Assembly: GCF_022836935.1 (NCBI RefSeq)
Contig: NZ_CP083242.1
Location: forward strand, 62,001 to 126,000
Length of the DNA stretch: 64,000 nt
Source of the DNA: Ancylobacter polymorphus
Lineage (GTDB): Bacteria; Pseudomonadota; Alphaproteobacteria; Rhizobiales; Xanthobacteraceae
Reading direction: 5' to 3'
Shown here: in pieces, positions 27,166 through 36,386 of the stretch
How the letters are laid out: every line of letters starts with the position of its first letter
Numbering within the stretch: position 1 is the stretch's first letter
The notes under the pieces: model-generated
What the model saw: only the letters and a program-made list of their open reading frames with translations
Told to the model about the DNA's origin: nothing
Databases searched by the model: none
Translations under genes and position numbers: made by a program

Positions 27166-27762
27166 ATGAGCTTCTCTCAAATCATGATCCGGGAATTGCG
27201 GTCGCTTCGGGTTGCGGTCTTCCATCCGGCCGATGGCGACCGCGAAGAGTTGATGCTTCACATCCGGCGCATAGGCTGCACGGTCTATGCCGACTGGCCG
27301 ATCCCGACGCATCCGACACGCGAAACCGACATCGCGCTTTGCCTTCTCTCCGAGACGGGAGAGCAGCTCCCCGACTGGCCGGATGTCGCGCTGATCGCGA
27401 TCCTCCAATACGAAAGTCCGGTCGTCGTGCGCAGCCTTCTGGACTCGAACGCCCACGGAATCGTCACCAAGCCGATCCGAGCTTTCGGTATCCTGTCGAC
27501 ACTGCTGCTGACCCGCTCGCTTCATCGTTTCAGCCAGCGACAGAAGGCGAAGACCGACAAGATCGAGGAAACGTTGCGCTCGCGGCGGTTGATCGATCGC
27601 GCCGCCGAAGCTCTTTCCGCCTCGGGCTTCGGCACACTTGAAGCGTGCCATCAGGCGATCCGGCGCGCCGCCATGGAAGGCCGCGTCACCGCGGCGAGCG
27701 TCGCGGAGAACATACTCGCCGGAAAAGCAGTTCCGGTCATCGAGATGCTGCGCAGGGGCTGA
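27166..27762 (+). CDS. amiR: AmiR-like ANTAR-domain antiterminator
   Basis: A 198-residue protein, nearly the length of AmiR (196). A degenerate receiver domain occupies residues 1-130 and lacks clear phospho-acceptor residues. A coiled coil follows (QRQKAKTDKIEETLRS), then an ANTAR RNA-binding domain (RLIDRAAEALSASGFGTLEA to AAMEGRVTAASVAENIL). ANTAR proteins bind paired hairpins in leader RNA and prevent termination. The partner AmiC-like gene is directly upstream. Its end lies 5 nt from the end of ureF on the other strand. The likely target is the leader at 38525-38605. Confidence 0.82.
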   Translation: MSFSQIMIRELRSLRVAVFHPADGDREELMLHIRRIGCTVYADWPIPTHPTRETDIALCLLSETGEQLPDWPDVALIAILQYESPVVVRSLLDSNAHGIVTKPIRAFGILSTLLLTRSLHRFSQRQKAKTDKIEETLRSRRLIDRAAEALSASGFGTLEACHQAIRRAAMEGRVTAASVAENILAGKAVPVIEMLRRG

Positions 27763-27767
27763 GTGTC

Positions 27768-28463
27768 TCATGTCGCGAACATCCGTCCGTCGAGCCGACG
27801 CACCGCCATCATCGCGATTTCGATTTCGAAGGAACTGGAACTCATGGCATCCAGGTCGCGGCTCAGCGCATCCTGTACGGCCACGATCACCGCAGGCTCC
27901 AGAAGGCGCTGAACAACCTGCGCCCGCGATGCGGTAAGACGCCCCAGGCGGACCGCGGCTGAGAGATGCAGGCTGACGACGCTCCTGACCTCCATCAACA
28001 CCGTCTGCTCCGCCGTCAATCCCGAAGCCGCAGCCACAGCGCCGAACACGACCGCAAGATGACCGGAGGAACGCTCGGCGCGGATGGAGGCGCAAAATTC
28101 CGCCACGGGTCCATTATCGAACAACTGAGGAGCGAGGACCGCCAGCTGGCGGCCGCAACTGGTCGACATACGCCGGGCCGTCTCGCTCAGCTTGCAGGTG
28201 CCCAACTCGGCATCCACGCGGAGCATGCCGGCAACATCGCCACATTCGGCCGACCGGTGAGCATGCGCCGCTGCTACGCCGTCCGTCCGGGCTGCTGCGT
28301 ACCGCAGGCTCGTCTCGATCCACCGGATGAGGTCGCCTTCGCAGACATCCCCGCGGGGATGCAGCCACGCTTCGAGGCCGCCCGAATGGGCGAAGCGACC
28401 GATTGGCAGTCCGCTATCAGAGAGCTGCATCACGGCCAGCAGTTGCTGCGGCGAGGGGGGCAT
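27768..28463 (-). CDS. ureF: urease accessory protein UreF
   Basis: UreF joins UreD and UreG in the complex that delivers nickel and CO2 to apo-urease. The 231-residue product has the family signature LSDSGLPIGRFAHSGGLEAWL near the N-terminus and the later EQTVLMEVRSVVSLHLSAAVRLG block. The ATG at 28463 is 1 nt from the ureE stop. The longer frame to 28520 would add an Arg-rich extension inside ureE. It is the last gene of the operon. Confidence 0.88.
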   Translation of the reverse strand: MPPSPQQLLAVMQLSDSGLPIGRFAHSGGLEAWLHPRGDVCEGDLIRWIETSLRYAAARTDGVAAAHAHRSAECGDVAGMLRVDAELGTCKLSETARRMSTSCGRQLAVLAPQLFDNGPVAEFCASIRAERSSGHLAVVFGAVAAASGLTAEQTVLMEVRSVVSLHLSAAVRLGRLTASRAQVVQRLLEPAVIVAVQDALSRDLDAMSSSSFEIEIAMMAVRRLDGRMFAT

Positions 28464-28464
28464 C

Positions 28465-28950
28465 TCAGTGCGCGTGCCCGGTCGCCAGCGGCCGATCGAG
28501 GCCGAGCGGAACGCCGACAAAGCTGAACGTCACCCCTTCAAGGCCGAGGCGTTCGACCGCCGCTGCCATGACTGTTGGCGAAGTTGTGACCGGGACAAAG
28601 ATCGATCCGCCGCTCACCTCAATGGGTGCATGCTGGTTGCCGAAGCAATGGCCGATGCGCGCTGCAGCAGTGATCAGCGATGAGGTGTCCAGGGCGCTCA
28701 GTCGGATCGCCATCACCGGCTGTGGCTTGCGCTCGACCACGAGGATGGTCTCGCCGTCGTCGGCCAGCACAGCGCCATGACGGAGATAGCTGCCATGAGG
28801 AAGGTCGATGGCGACCTCGCTTCCGGCCTCGGAAAGAGCAAGCTGGCGGCGACGCATGGCATTGTCGGCATCGAGCAGCACGACTTCACGCGCCCGGCCG
28901 CGGAACCCGGGATCATCGAAGTGTCCGATGATGGCGTTTACTTGCCTCAT
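28465..28950 (-). CDS. ureE: urease accessory protein UreE (nickel chaperone)
   Basis: A 161-residue nickel metallochaperone. The N-terminal UreE domain is followed by the C-terminal ferredoxin-like metal-binding domain containing ARIGHCFGNQHAPIEV (the conserved His of the dimer site). The tail is only HAH, so there is no long poly-His storage end. It lies 9 nt after ureD and 1 nt before ureF. Confidence 0.88.
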   Translation of the reverse strand: MRQVNAIIGHFDDPGFRGRAREVVLLDADNAMRRRQLALSEAGSEVAIDLPHGSYLRHGAVLADDGETILVVERKPQPVMAIRLSALDTSSLITAAARIGHCFGNQHAPIEVSGGSIFVPVTTSPTVMAAAVERLGLEGVTFSFVGVPLGLDRPLATGHAH

Positions 28951-28959
28951 GGCTTTTCC

Positions 28960-29805
28960 TCATTTGCGGATCGGAGGGGGCGGATGGCCGAGCAGCGACC
29001 GTCGGGCTTCGCCCCAGGCGAGATCGACGACCTCTCGGGCGGCAGATGGCGTGCGGCACAGCGCCCGCACAATGACACCGGCGCCCTTCGGCAGGATCGA
29101 CGCCGCGCCATAGACGCCGGCAACGGAGCGAGCCGCATCATCAAGGCTCCGGTCCAGGGTCGCTGGCAGCGTGCCGGGGGCAAGCACCAACACTGTGGCG
29201 ATGAAGCGGTGTTCGGCGAACAGCCCCGGCCCGCCGAGCGGCATGCTGTCGGGCACAAGTTCGAACGCGTCCTTGCACGTCGGCACGCCGTCTATCTCGA
29301 CAGTCGTGCGGAAGTGCAGCCGCGAATAGGCGAATACCTCGCCCGCCGCGAAGCGCCCGCAGGCGACGATTTCGCTCAGCACGGCCGTCGCGCCCGTCGC
29401 CATCCTCATAAGCGTATATTGCTCGTAGCAGGCCATTTTCAGCGGAATGACAGGATCGGGCACATATTCCAGATAGGCCCCCTCCTCCATATCGATCGTC
29501 ATTCGCTGGCTTGCACTCACACCACCCTCGGCGCCAAAAATCTTGGTCGCTGACGGCGTCGAAACATGCACCCGCGCATGGCGGCGCAGTCGTAGCTCGA
29601 CGATGAGCCGATCCGCTTCGAATACGCCGCCACTGGGATTGTGCACATAGACGAACGCCATGTCCGGCACTGCCGGATCCAGGCGCAACGGCGACGTGAC
29701 GTGAAGGGGAAAACGTTGGTCCCGACCGATGATCTCGGTCTGCCCGCAGCCGGTGCGAGCGAAGTCGAGATGCAGCCATCCGTCGGTTGTTGCCTCGTCG
29801 GTCAT
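28960..29805 (-). CDS. ureD: urease accessory protein UreD/UreH
   Basis: Scaffold of the urease activation complex. The 281-residue protein shows the family blocks [21 protein letters not shown], and [19 protein letters not shown]. Its ATG overlaps the ureG stop (29802-29805), so the two are translationally coupled. The order G-D-E-F after ureC is unusual; ureD more often opens urease operons. Confidence 0.88.
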   Translation of the reverse strand: MTDEATTDGWLHLDFARTGCGQTEIIGRDQRFPLHVTSPLRLDPAVPDMAFVYVHNPSGGVFEADRLIVELRLRRHARVHVSTPSATKIFGAEGGVSASQRMTIDMEEGAYLEYVPDPVIPLKMACYEQYTLMRMATGATAVLSEIVACGRFAAGEVFAYSRLHFRTTVEIDGVPTCKDAFELVPDSMPLGGPGLFAEHRFIATVLVLAPGTLPATLDRSLDDAARSVAGVYGAASILPKGAGVIVRALCRTPSAAREVVDLAWGEARRSLLGHPPPPIRK

Positions 29806-30419
29806 ATGGGCGCATGGAAGAGCAGGGAGCGCTGGAGATGATCGAAAACGGCTTCTGCTCCCGCAGCATCCCTCAAATTGGTGAACAGGCTCGGCCTCTC
29901 CGGCCGGATCATCGCCACGTCCGCTCGAATACGATCGAGATCGGCATCTACATGAGGGGCGATGTCGATCTTGTTCACAACCAGAAGGTCCGCCTGAAGG
30001 CAGCCCAGCCCGCGCTTCCGCGGAATATCGTCACCCGCCCCGCAATCGATCACGAAGATCCAGTAGTCGACGAGTTCCCGGGAAAACGACGATGCCAGAT
30101 TGTCTCCACCGCTCTCGATCAGAATGAGATCGAGTGGATTTTGGCGTTCAAGCCGATCGGCCGCCTCGATGTTCACAGAAGGGTCCTCGCGGATCGCTGT
30201 ATGCGGACACGCGCCGGTTTCCACGCCCACGACAAGGCGGGGATCAATCAGGCCGCCCTTCTGAATCCGCTCCGCGTCTTCCAGCGTCACAAGGTCATTG
30301 GTGATGACCGCTACCTTCAGGCCGGCGGCCTGGACCAGCGGCAGTAACCTTTCCACGAGGCGGGTCTTTCCGCTCCCGACCGGGCCGCCGATGCCGATGC
30401 GTATAGCCTGTCTCTGCAT
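29802..30419 (-). CDS. ureG: urease accessory GTPase UreG
   Basis: SIMIBI-class GTPase that powers nickel insertion. The 205 residues include the P-loop [16 protein letters not shown], the metal-binding CPH motif in [11 protein letters not shown], the [12 protein letters not shown] block and the guanine-binding NKID. Full length. It lies 2 nt after ureC. Confidence 0.93.
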   Translation of the reverse strand: MQRQAIRIGIGGPVGSGKTRLVERLLPLVQAAGLKVAVITNDLVTLEDAERIQKGGLIDPRLVVGVETGACPHTAIREDPSVNIEAADRLERQNPLDLILIESGGDNLASSFSRELVDYWIFVIDCGAGDDIPRKRGLGCLQADLLVVNKIDIAPHVDADLDRIRADVAMIRPERPSLFTNLRDAAGAEAVFDHLQRSLLFHAPI

Positions 30420-30421
30420 GG

Positions 30422-32137
30422 TTACTTCAACATGTATAGGGAGCCGAGGGGCACGGTCCTGGCAGGACTGGACACACAGGTCTCACCGTCGATGGAGACA
30501 CGGTAGGTGTCAGCATCCACAGTTATCTCCGGGAGCGAGTCATTGTGGACCATGTCGTATTTGGTCAGACCGCGCGTGGAGCGGGTTGCGACACAACGCG
30601 ACTCCAGTCCAAGCCGCTGCGGCAGGCCGGCCTCCAAGGCCAGTGGACTGAGAAACCGTATCGAAAGGCTTCGCGCGGCCCGGCCGAACGCACCCCATTG
30701 CGGCCGATAGAGGAGCGGTTCGCAGACCAGCAGCGAGGCGTTCGCCTCTCCCGTCACCGCCCATGCAGGAAAGCCGGATTTGAGCACCAGCTCCGGCTTG
30801 ACGCCGAACAGTGCGGGCTTCCAGAAGACAAGATCGGCCAGCTTGCCCCGCTCGATTGACCCGACCTCGTGATCGATGCCAAAAATCTTGGCCGGATTGA
30901 TGGTGTATTTGGCGATGTAGCGCTTGATCCGCCCGTTGTCGTTGCCGCTGCCTGCGTCCACGGGCAAAGCTCCGCGCGTCTGCTGCATGATTGAGGCGAG
31001 CTGCCAGGTTCGGGCGATGGTCTCGCCGATGCGGCCCATGCCCTGCGAATCCGAGCCGAGCGCGCTGATGGCGCCGATATCGTGCAGGACATCCTCCGCG
31101 CCGATGGTCTCCTTGCGGATCCGCGATTCCGCGAATGCCACATCCTCCACCACCCTCGGATTGAGGTGGTGGCTCGTCATGGCCATGTCGAAGTGCTCTT
31201 CGAACGTATTGACCGTGAACGGATTGGTTGGATTGGTCGACGAGGGAAGAACATTCGGGTGCGAGCAGACCCGTATGATGTCCGGCGCGTGGCCGCCGCC
31301 CGCTCCCTCGACGTGATAGGCGTGGACGGTGCGCCCGCCGATGGCTTCGAGGCTCTGCTCCAGAAAGCCGAACTCGTTGAGCGTGTCCGTGTGGAGCTGG
31401 ATCTGCACCGCGCCTTGGTCGGCCGCATCGAGCGCGCTGTCGATAGCCGCAGTCGTCGCGCCCCAATCCTCGTGGATCTTGAGACCTGCCGCACCTGCGG
31501 CAAGCTGTTCGACGAGCGGCGCAGCAACATCGGAGGCCGCCTTGCCGAAGAATCCGAAGTTCAGTGGAAAGGCTTCGGAGGCCTGAAGCATCAGGCCGAG
31601 ATTGACTGTTCCGGTGGAGGCGATGGGGACCGTGGTAGGCCCCAGCCCTCCGCCCATCAGGGTCGTCACTCCGGCGGAGAGCGCCTCCTGACACTGGCCG
31701 GGATCGATGAAGTGGACGTGGCAGTCGATTCCGCCGGCCGTCACGATAAGCCCTTCGGCCGCCCGAACGTCGGTGTTCACACCGACGATCAGTTCAGCAG
31801 AGACGCCGTTCATGATCCGCGGATCACCTGCCTTGCCGATCCCGGCGATCCGGCCGTCCTTGATCCCGATATCTGCCTTGATGATCCCGACCACGGGATC
31901 GATGATCAGCGCATTGGTGATGACGAGGTCGAGCACACCTTCGGAGGCGCACAGCGCCCCGTCACATCCGCTGCCCGCCCGCATGGTCTTGCCGGCGCCG
32001 AAGACAAGTTCGTCGCCGTAATGGGTCAGGTCCGTCTCGACTTCCGCCCACAGCTCGGTGTCCCCGAGCCGGACGCGATCGCCGGTCGTCGGTCCGTAGA
32101 GCTCCAGGTAATGGCGTCGGGTCAACGACTGAGCCAT
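30422..32137 (-). CDS. ureC: urease subunit alpha (catalytic)
   Basis: Hydrolyses urea to ammonia and carbamate at a dinuclear nickel site. The 571-residue protein has the nickel ligands His140 and His142 (DCHVHF), carbamylated Lys220 (GLKIHEDWG), His249, His275 (HVEGAGGGH) and Asp363 (GSDSQGMGR), and the catalytic His323. The mobile-flap Cys (Cys319 in Klebsiella) is Ser322 here, in MTSHHLN. Cys is not essential in Klebsiella, so the enzyme should still work, perhaps with altered rate or pH response. It begins 1 nt after the ureAB stop. Confidence 0.95.
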   Translation of the reverse strand: MAQSLTRRHYLELYGPTTGDRVRLGDTELWAEVETDLTHYGDELVFGAGKTMRAGSGCDGALCASEGVLDLVITNALIIDPVVGIIKADIGIKDGRIAGIGKAGDPRIMNGVSAELIVGVNTDVRAAEGLIVTAGGIDCHVHFIDPGQCQEALSAGVTTLMGGGLGPTTVPIASTGTVNLGLMLQASEAFPLNFGFFGKAASDVAAPLVEQLAAGAAGLKIHEDWGATTAAIDSALDAADQGAVQIQLHTDTLNEFGFLEQSLEAIGGRTVHAYHVEGAGGGHAPDIIRVCSHPNVLPSSTNPTNPFTVNTFEEHFDMAMTSHHLNPRVVEDVAFAESRIRKETIGAEDVLHDIGAISALGSDSQGMGRIGETIARTWQLASIMQQTRGALPVDAGSGNDNGRIKRYIAKYTINPAKIFGIDHEVGSIERGKLADLVFWKPALFGVKPELVLKSGFPAWAVTGEANASLLVCEPLLYRPQWGAFGRAARSLSIRFLSPLALEAGLPQRLGLESRCVATRSTRGLTKYDMVHNDSLPEITVDADTYRVSIDGETCVSSPARTVPLGSLYMLK

Positions 32138-32138
32138 C

Positions 32139-32831
32139 CTATATTCCCCGATAGCCGCGCGCCGCCGCGCGTTCGAAAGCGCGCTCGCGAATAGCCGGAT
32201 CGTCGAGCGAGCCTTCGGTCAGCCTATTGAGTCCGTGGACCTCTCGACGGCCGCCAATGGTCACGAGGTCGACGGTCTTCTCGTCGCCTGGTTCGAAGCG
32301 GATGGTGGTTCCAGCGGGAATGTCCAGCCGGAAGCCGAAGGCACGGCGGCGATCGAATTCGAGCGCCTGATTGACCTCGAAGAAATGGAAATGCGATCCT
32401 ACCTGGATCGGCCGGTCGGCGAGGCTCCTCACAAGGGTTGAAAAGCTCGCCCTGCCGAGGTTGATCTCGATGGCATCGGCGGCGAGGCGCCACCGATTGG
32501 TGAAGGCATCCACCTTGCCCATGCCGTCGGCCGTAATGGGATCATGTACGCAGACGAGCTTCTGTCCGTCGGGCAAGAAGGGTTCGACCATCAGAGTGTC
32601 GACGAGTTCCCTGACCCCCTCCATTACGTCCGATTCCGACAGGATCGACCTGCCAAGCGACATGAGTTCCGACACCGATCTCCCGTTTCGGGCGCCTTCG
32701 AACACTGCATCGGCTATGAGTGCCCGCGCTTCCGGCATGTTCAGGGGCAGGCCGCTGTCGCGCCGACGCTGCGCCAGCTGGGCGGCGAGGAAAACAAGCA
32801 GCCGCTCCTGTTCTCTTGCTGTCAGATACAT
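32139..32831 (-). CDS. ureAB: fused urease subunits gamma and beta
   Basis: A 230-residue fusion. The gamma part covers residues 1-100 ([20 protein letters not shown], with [18 protein letters not shown] at the junction). The beta part is residues 120-230, with [33 protein letters not shown] and the [16 protein letters not shown] block. Most bacteria have separate ureA and ureB; fused forms occur in Helicobacter and some alphaproteobacteria. It starts 9 nt after the ABC ATPase gene, which places urease in the transporter operon. Confidence 0.9.
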   Translation of the reverse strand: MYLTAREQERLLVFLAAQLAQRRRDSGLPLNMPEARALIADAVFEGARNGRSVSELMSLGRSILSESDVMEGVRELVDTLMVEPFLPDGQKLVCVHDPITADGMGKVDAFTNRWRLAADAIEINLGRASFSTLVRSLADRPIQVGSHFHFFEVNQALEFDRRRAFGFRLDIPAGTTIRFEPGDEKTVDLVTIGGRREVHGLNRLTEGSLDDPAIRERAFERAAARGYRGI

Positions 32832-32840
32832 GACGGGTCC

Positions 32841-33539
32841 TCACACGCTCAAATGCTTCAGCACCCGAGCCCGGGCGTCGGGCTCGGAGGCGGCGCCCAT
32901 CTCGGCGATCTCGCCGCGATCCAGCACCGCCCAGCGATCGGCCACCGCTAGGGCGAAGGGCAGATGCTGCTCGACCAAGAGCATGGTGGTGCCGTGGCGG
33001 TCGCGGGCGCTGCGGATGACGCCGGCCAGGCGGTCGATCACCGAGGGCTGGAGCCCCTCGGTGATCTCGTCCACCAGCAGCAGCTTCGCTCCCGTGGCCA
33101 GCGAGCGGGCCATCAGCAGCATTTTCTGTTCGCCGCCCGAGAGCGTGCCGGCGCGCTGCTTGAGGCGTTGCAGCAGGAAGGGGAAGGAGGCCTCCACCTC
33201 GGCGAGCGCCGCCTCGAAGTCGGGCCGCCGCACGGCGAGGCGGAGGTTTTCCTCCACGCTCATGTCCTGGAACAGCGCCTTTTCCTGCGCCACATAGCCA
33301 ACGCCGAGGCGGGCGACGCGGTGCGGGGAGAGGCGCGTCGCCTCGCTGCCGGATATGGCCACCGTGCCGGTCATCTTCGGCAGGAAACCCATTACTGCTT
33401 TCAGCAGGGTGGACTTGCCCATGCCGTTCTTGCCGAGCACGGCGAGGATTTCGCCCGGCGCGAGAGAAAGGCTGACCTCGCGTAGCACCACCGCACCGGC
33501 ATAGCCGCTGGAGAGATTGTCGACGGAAAGCGCGCTCAT
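32841..33539 (-). CDS. UrtE/LivF-type ABC transporter ATPase
   Basis: A 232-residue ATPase of the branched-chain amino acid / urea / amide uptake group. Walker A is GKNGMGKSTLLKAV, the Q-loop YVAQEKALFQ, the signature LSGGEQKMLL, Walker B LLLVDEITEGL, and the H-loop EQHLPFA. The ATG overlaps the previous stop (ATGA at 33536-33539). A much longer frame that starts at 34886 is an out-of-frame extension and is rejected. Confidence 0.9.
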   Translation of the reverse strand: MSALSVDNLSSGYAGAVVLREVSLSLAPGEILAVLGKNGMGKSTLLKAVMGFLPKMTGTVAISGSEATRLSPHRVARLGVGYVAQEKALFQDMSVEENLRLAVRRPDFEAALAEVEASFPFLLQRLKQRAGTLSGGEQKMLLMARSLATGAKLLLVDEITEGLQPSVIDRLAGVIRSARDRHGTTMLLVEQHLPFALAVADRWAVLDRGEIAEMGAASEPDARARVLKHLSV

Positions 33540-35365
33540 GCCCGCATCTCCTGGCTCGGGGCGGGCGCCGTCTCGTGGTCGATGCCGGCATGGCCGGAGC
33601 CGGCATAGACCTGCTTGACCAGCTCGGAGGCCACCACCTCCTCCACCGAGCCGTCCAGTACGATGCGGCCCTGGTGAAGGACGATGACGCGCGAGGAAAT
33701 CTCCCGCACGAAGTCGAGATCGTGTTCCACCAACAGCACGCACAGGCCCTGCTTCCTGGCCAGGTCGATCAGGATGGCGCCGATCTGCATCCGCTCGGTC
33801 TTGGTGAGGCCGGCGGTCGGCTCGTCGAGCAGCAGCACGCGCGGTTCCAGCGCCAGCACCATGGAGAGTTCCAGCGCCTGCTTCATGCCATGCGAGAGCA
33901 GATGCGCGGGGGTGGAGAGCTGCTTGTCGAGCCCCGTGGTGGCGATGACGTGCATCGCCGCTTCCGGCAACGGCAGGTCGCGGGCCCGGCACCACAGCGA
34001 GGGCCGCGCGTGGCGCACGCGGGCGATCTGCAGGCACTGCGCGACGGTCAGCGTCTCGAACACATTCGCCATCTGGAACTTGCGGCCGACGCCCAGCGCG
34101 ACGCAGGCCTCCGGCGGCTTGCGGCCGATGTCGTAGCCGTTGACCGCGATGGTGCCGGCGGTGCGCTCGGCACCGTCGGCGATGCAGCGCATCAGCGTGG
34201 TCTTGCCGGCGCCATTGGGGCCGACAAGGCTGACCAGTTCGCCGGCGCGGGCCTCGAAGTCGATCCCCTCCAGCACGGTGAGGCTGCCGAAGCGCTTGAC
34301 CACGCCGGCCACCGCCAAAGCTGGCCCCTCGCCGGGCTCGACGCCCTGGGTATCGGCGAGGTCGAGGGTGGAGAGCGTCACGCTGGCGGCAGGCGTCGCG
34401 ACGCGCGGGCGAAGGAGGCCGAGCAGCTTGCGGGGAAGGTCGAACACCACAGGCAGCAGGCCGCGCGGGAAGGCGACGATGACAATTACGAACAGCGCGC
34501 CGATGATGAGCTGCCAGACGAAGGGATAGTCGCCGGCGAGCTGGGCGCTCTCGTAATCGACGATCAGCGCGCCGAACACCGGGCCGAGCAGCGTGCCGCG
34601 CCCGCCCAGCGCGGTCCAGATGACCAGCTCGGTGCCGAAGACGAAGCCGGCAAGCTCGGGCGCCACCACCATCGCATAGCCGGCATAGATGTAGCCGGCG
34701 ACCGCCGCGATGGCGGCGCAGGCGAGATAGACCAGGATCTTCAGCCGTGAGGTGTCGAGGCCGAGATATTTGCAGCGCTGCTCGTTCTCGCGCACCGCCA
34801 CCAGCAGCCGGCCGGCATCGCTCTTCACGAAGATATAGGCGAGCGTCGTCACCCCGACCAGGAAGCTGCCGGATAGCCAGAACCACGCCTCCATCGACAG
34901 GTCGAAGCTCATGAAGCCGGACAGCCCGCTCGACGAGCCGGTGAAGGTACCGCCGGAATAGAGCAGCTGCGTCGCCACGATGGGCAGGACCAGGGTGATG
35001 ACCGAGGCATAAAGCGCCGATGCGCCGTGCCAGAAGGCGAGCCAGCCGACGATGGCCGCCACCAGCAGCGCGCCGCCGACGCCGAGCCCCAGCGCCAGAA
35101 AGGCGTTAGAGGTGGAGAAATCCATATGGGTGAAGACGAGGCCGGCGGCATAGGCGCCGCAGGCGAAGAACACCGACTGGCCAAAGGTGAGGATGCCCAG
35201 AAATCCCCAGAGCAGGTCCACCGTCAGCGCCACCACGGCATAGAGCAGTGAGCGGGTGAGCACGTTCACCGAATAGGTGTCGAGCACATACGGCCCGGCG
35301 AAGATCGCCGCGAGTGCGAGCAGGGCGACGACGAGGATGAGGGAGAGGCGGCGCGCTTCAGTCAC
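33536..35365 (-). CDS. fused ABC permease-ATPase (UrtC/LivM joined to UrtD/LivG)
   Basis: A 609-residue fusion. About residues 1-330 are a LivM/UrtC permease with around nine membrane helices. Residues 360-600 are a LivG/UrtD ATPase with GPNGAGKTTLMRC, signature LSHGMKQALEL, LLLDEPTAGL and EHDLDFVRE. The linker carries TPAASVTLSTLDLADT. Fused LivM-LivG proteins occur in Hyphomicrobiales. It overlaps the upstream permease gene by 8 nt and the next ATPase gene by 4 nt, so subunits are made together. Confidence 0.88.
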   Translation of the reverse strand: MTEARRLSLILVVALLALAAIFAGPYVLDTYSVNVLTRSLLYAVVALTVDLLWGFLGILTFGQSVFFACGAYAAGLVFTHMDFSTSNAFLALGLGVGGALLVAAIVGWLAFWHGASALYASVITLVLPIVATQLLYSGGTFTGSSSGLSGFMSFDLSMEAWFWLSGSFLVGVTTLAYIFVKSDAGRLLVAVRENEQRCKYLGLDTSRLKILVYLACAAIAAVAGYIYAGYAMVVAPELAGFVFGTELVIWTALGGRGTLLGPVFGALIVDYESAQLAGDYPFVWQLIIGALFVIVIVAFPRGLLPVVFDLPRKLLGLLRPRVATPAASVTLSTLDLADTQGVEPGEGPALAVAGVVKRFGSLTVLEGIDFEARAGELVSLVGPNGAGKTTLMRCIADGAERTAGTIAVNGYDIGRKPPEACVALGVGRKFQMANVFETLTVAQCLQIARVRHARPSLWCRARDLPLPEAAMHVIATTGLDKQLSTPAHLLSHGMKQALELSMVLALEPRVLLLDEPTAGLTKTERMQIGAILIDLARKQGLCVLLVEHDLDFVREISSRVIVLHQGRIVLDGSVEEVVASELVKQVYAGSGHAGIDHETAPAPSQEMRA

Positions 35366-36194
35366 GGGCGAACCCCTGAGGCCGAATGCGCAGGATGATG
35401 GCGGCGAGCACGGCGATGGTCAGGCCTCCGAGAACCGGGCTGAAATGGGTGGCGACCAGCACCTGCGCCCCGCCCAGCACCAGGCAGGCGAAGAGCAGGC
35501 TGACCAGGGAGGCGCCCGACACCAGCACCAGCATGAAGGCGTTGACGAGCCAGGGCACGCCCATGGAAGGGTCGACGCTCGACAGCGGCGTGATGAGCGC
35601 GCCGGCGATACCGGCCAGCGCCGAGCCGAGGGTGAAAGTGATGAAGCGCACCAGCCCGCTATTGATGCCGAGCCCGCGCGCCAGATCCTCGTTCATGATC
35701 ACCGCGCGTGTCTCCAGCCCCAGCCGCGTGCCCTGGAGCAGCGCGGTGAGGCCGATGCCGAGCACGGCGGCAATGCCGACGAGCGCGAGACGGTAGGCGG
35801 AATAGCTCTCGCCCCACAGATCGAGCGTGCCGTTCAGCGGCGATTCCGCGAACTGCACGCCGCGGCCGAAGGCGATGGTGATGAGCTGCCCGATGATGAT
35901 CGATAGGCCCCAGGTGGCGAGAATGGCGTCGAGCGGGCGGTTATAGAGCGGGCGCACGACGAAGCGCTCGATCGCCATGCCGACCACGCCGCCGAACAGA
36001 GCGGCGATGGGGACGGCGAGCCAGGGATTGAGCCCCGCCTGGGTGGTGACGAGCGCGGCATAGCCGCCGAGCGTCATCAGTCCCCCATGGGCGAAATTGA
36101 TGATCTTCATGACGCCGAACACGAGCAGCAGCCCGGTCGCCACCGCATAGAGGATGGCGGCGGTCGTCACGATGTCCAGCGTCTGGCCGATCAT
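35358..36194 (-). CDS. UrtB/LivH-type ABC permease
   Basis: A 278-residue inner-membrane permease with about eight hydrophobic helices. Family motifs are FGVMKIINFAHGGLMTLGGYAA near the N-terminus and GSALAGIAGALITP. The ATG at 36194 follows AAGGA. The frame extending to 36308 passes through the intergenic hairpin and is rejected. It works with the fused permease-ATPase, the second ATPase and the binding protein encoded upstream. Confidence 0.9.
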   Translation of the reverse strand: MIGQTLDIVTTAAILYAVATGLLLVFGVMKIINFAHGGLMTLGGYAALVTTQAGLNPWLAVPIAALFGGVVGMAIERFVVRPLYNRPLDAILATWGLSIIIGQLITIAFGRGVQFAESPLNGTLDLWGESYSAYRLALVGIAAVLGIGLTALLQGTRLGLETRAVIMNEDLARGLGINSGLVRFITFTLGSALAGIAGALITPLSSVDPSMGVPWLVNAFMLVLVSGASLVSLLFACLVLGGAQVLVATHFSPVLGGLTIAVLAAIILRIRPQGFARD

Positions 36195-36269
36195 GCGAGG
36201 GTCCTTGGAGTTGGAGGCACGGCGGGATGACGGTGCGCACGGAGCCCGGCATCCCAGATCGGTGGGCGT

Positions 36270-36306
36270 GAGAGGCGGCGGGCGGGCACGGAAGCCGCCG
36301 CCTCTC
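36270..36306 (-). promoter_or_regulatory. stable hairpin between binding-protein and permease genes
   Basis: Twelve-bp perfect stem GAGAGGCGGCGG / CCGCCGCCTCTC with a 13-nt loop, in the 192-nt gap. Such hairpins attenuate transcription or protect the 3 prime end of the binding-protein mRNA, giving an excess of binding protein over permease. Confidence 0.6.
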
Positions 36307-36386
36307 ACCGGGCGCTTGGCGTCACTCTGCCCCTACAGCGGGAGTGACGCGTCGCATCGGGACCCGTAAGGCGAAGGGGCGCACGC

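Noticed and set aside
25933..28095. 720-codon open frame on the minus strand
   Set aside because: It lies antisense over the amiC and amiR genes and reads as Arg/Asp-rich shadow sequence. The plus-strand genes have clear families.
32841..34886. 681-codon frame ending in the UrtE-type ATPase
   Set aside because: Only the last 232 residues are protein-like. The first part is the wrong frame of the fused permease-ATPase, and the ATG at 33539 overlaps its stop.
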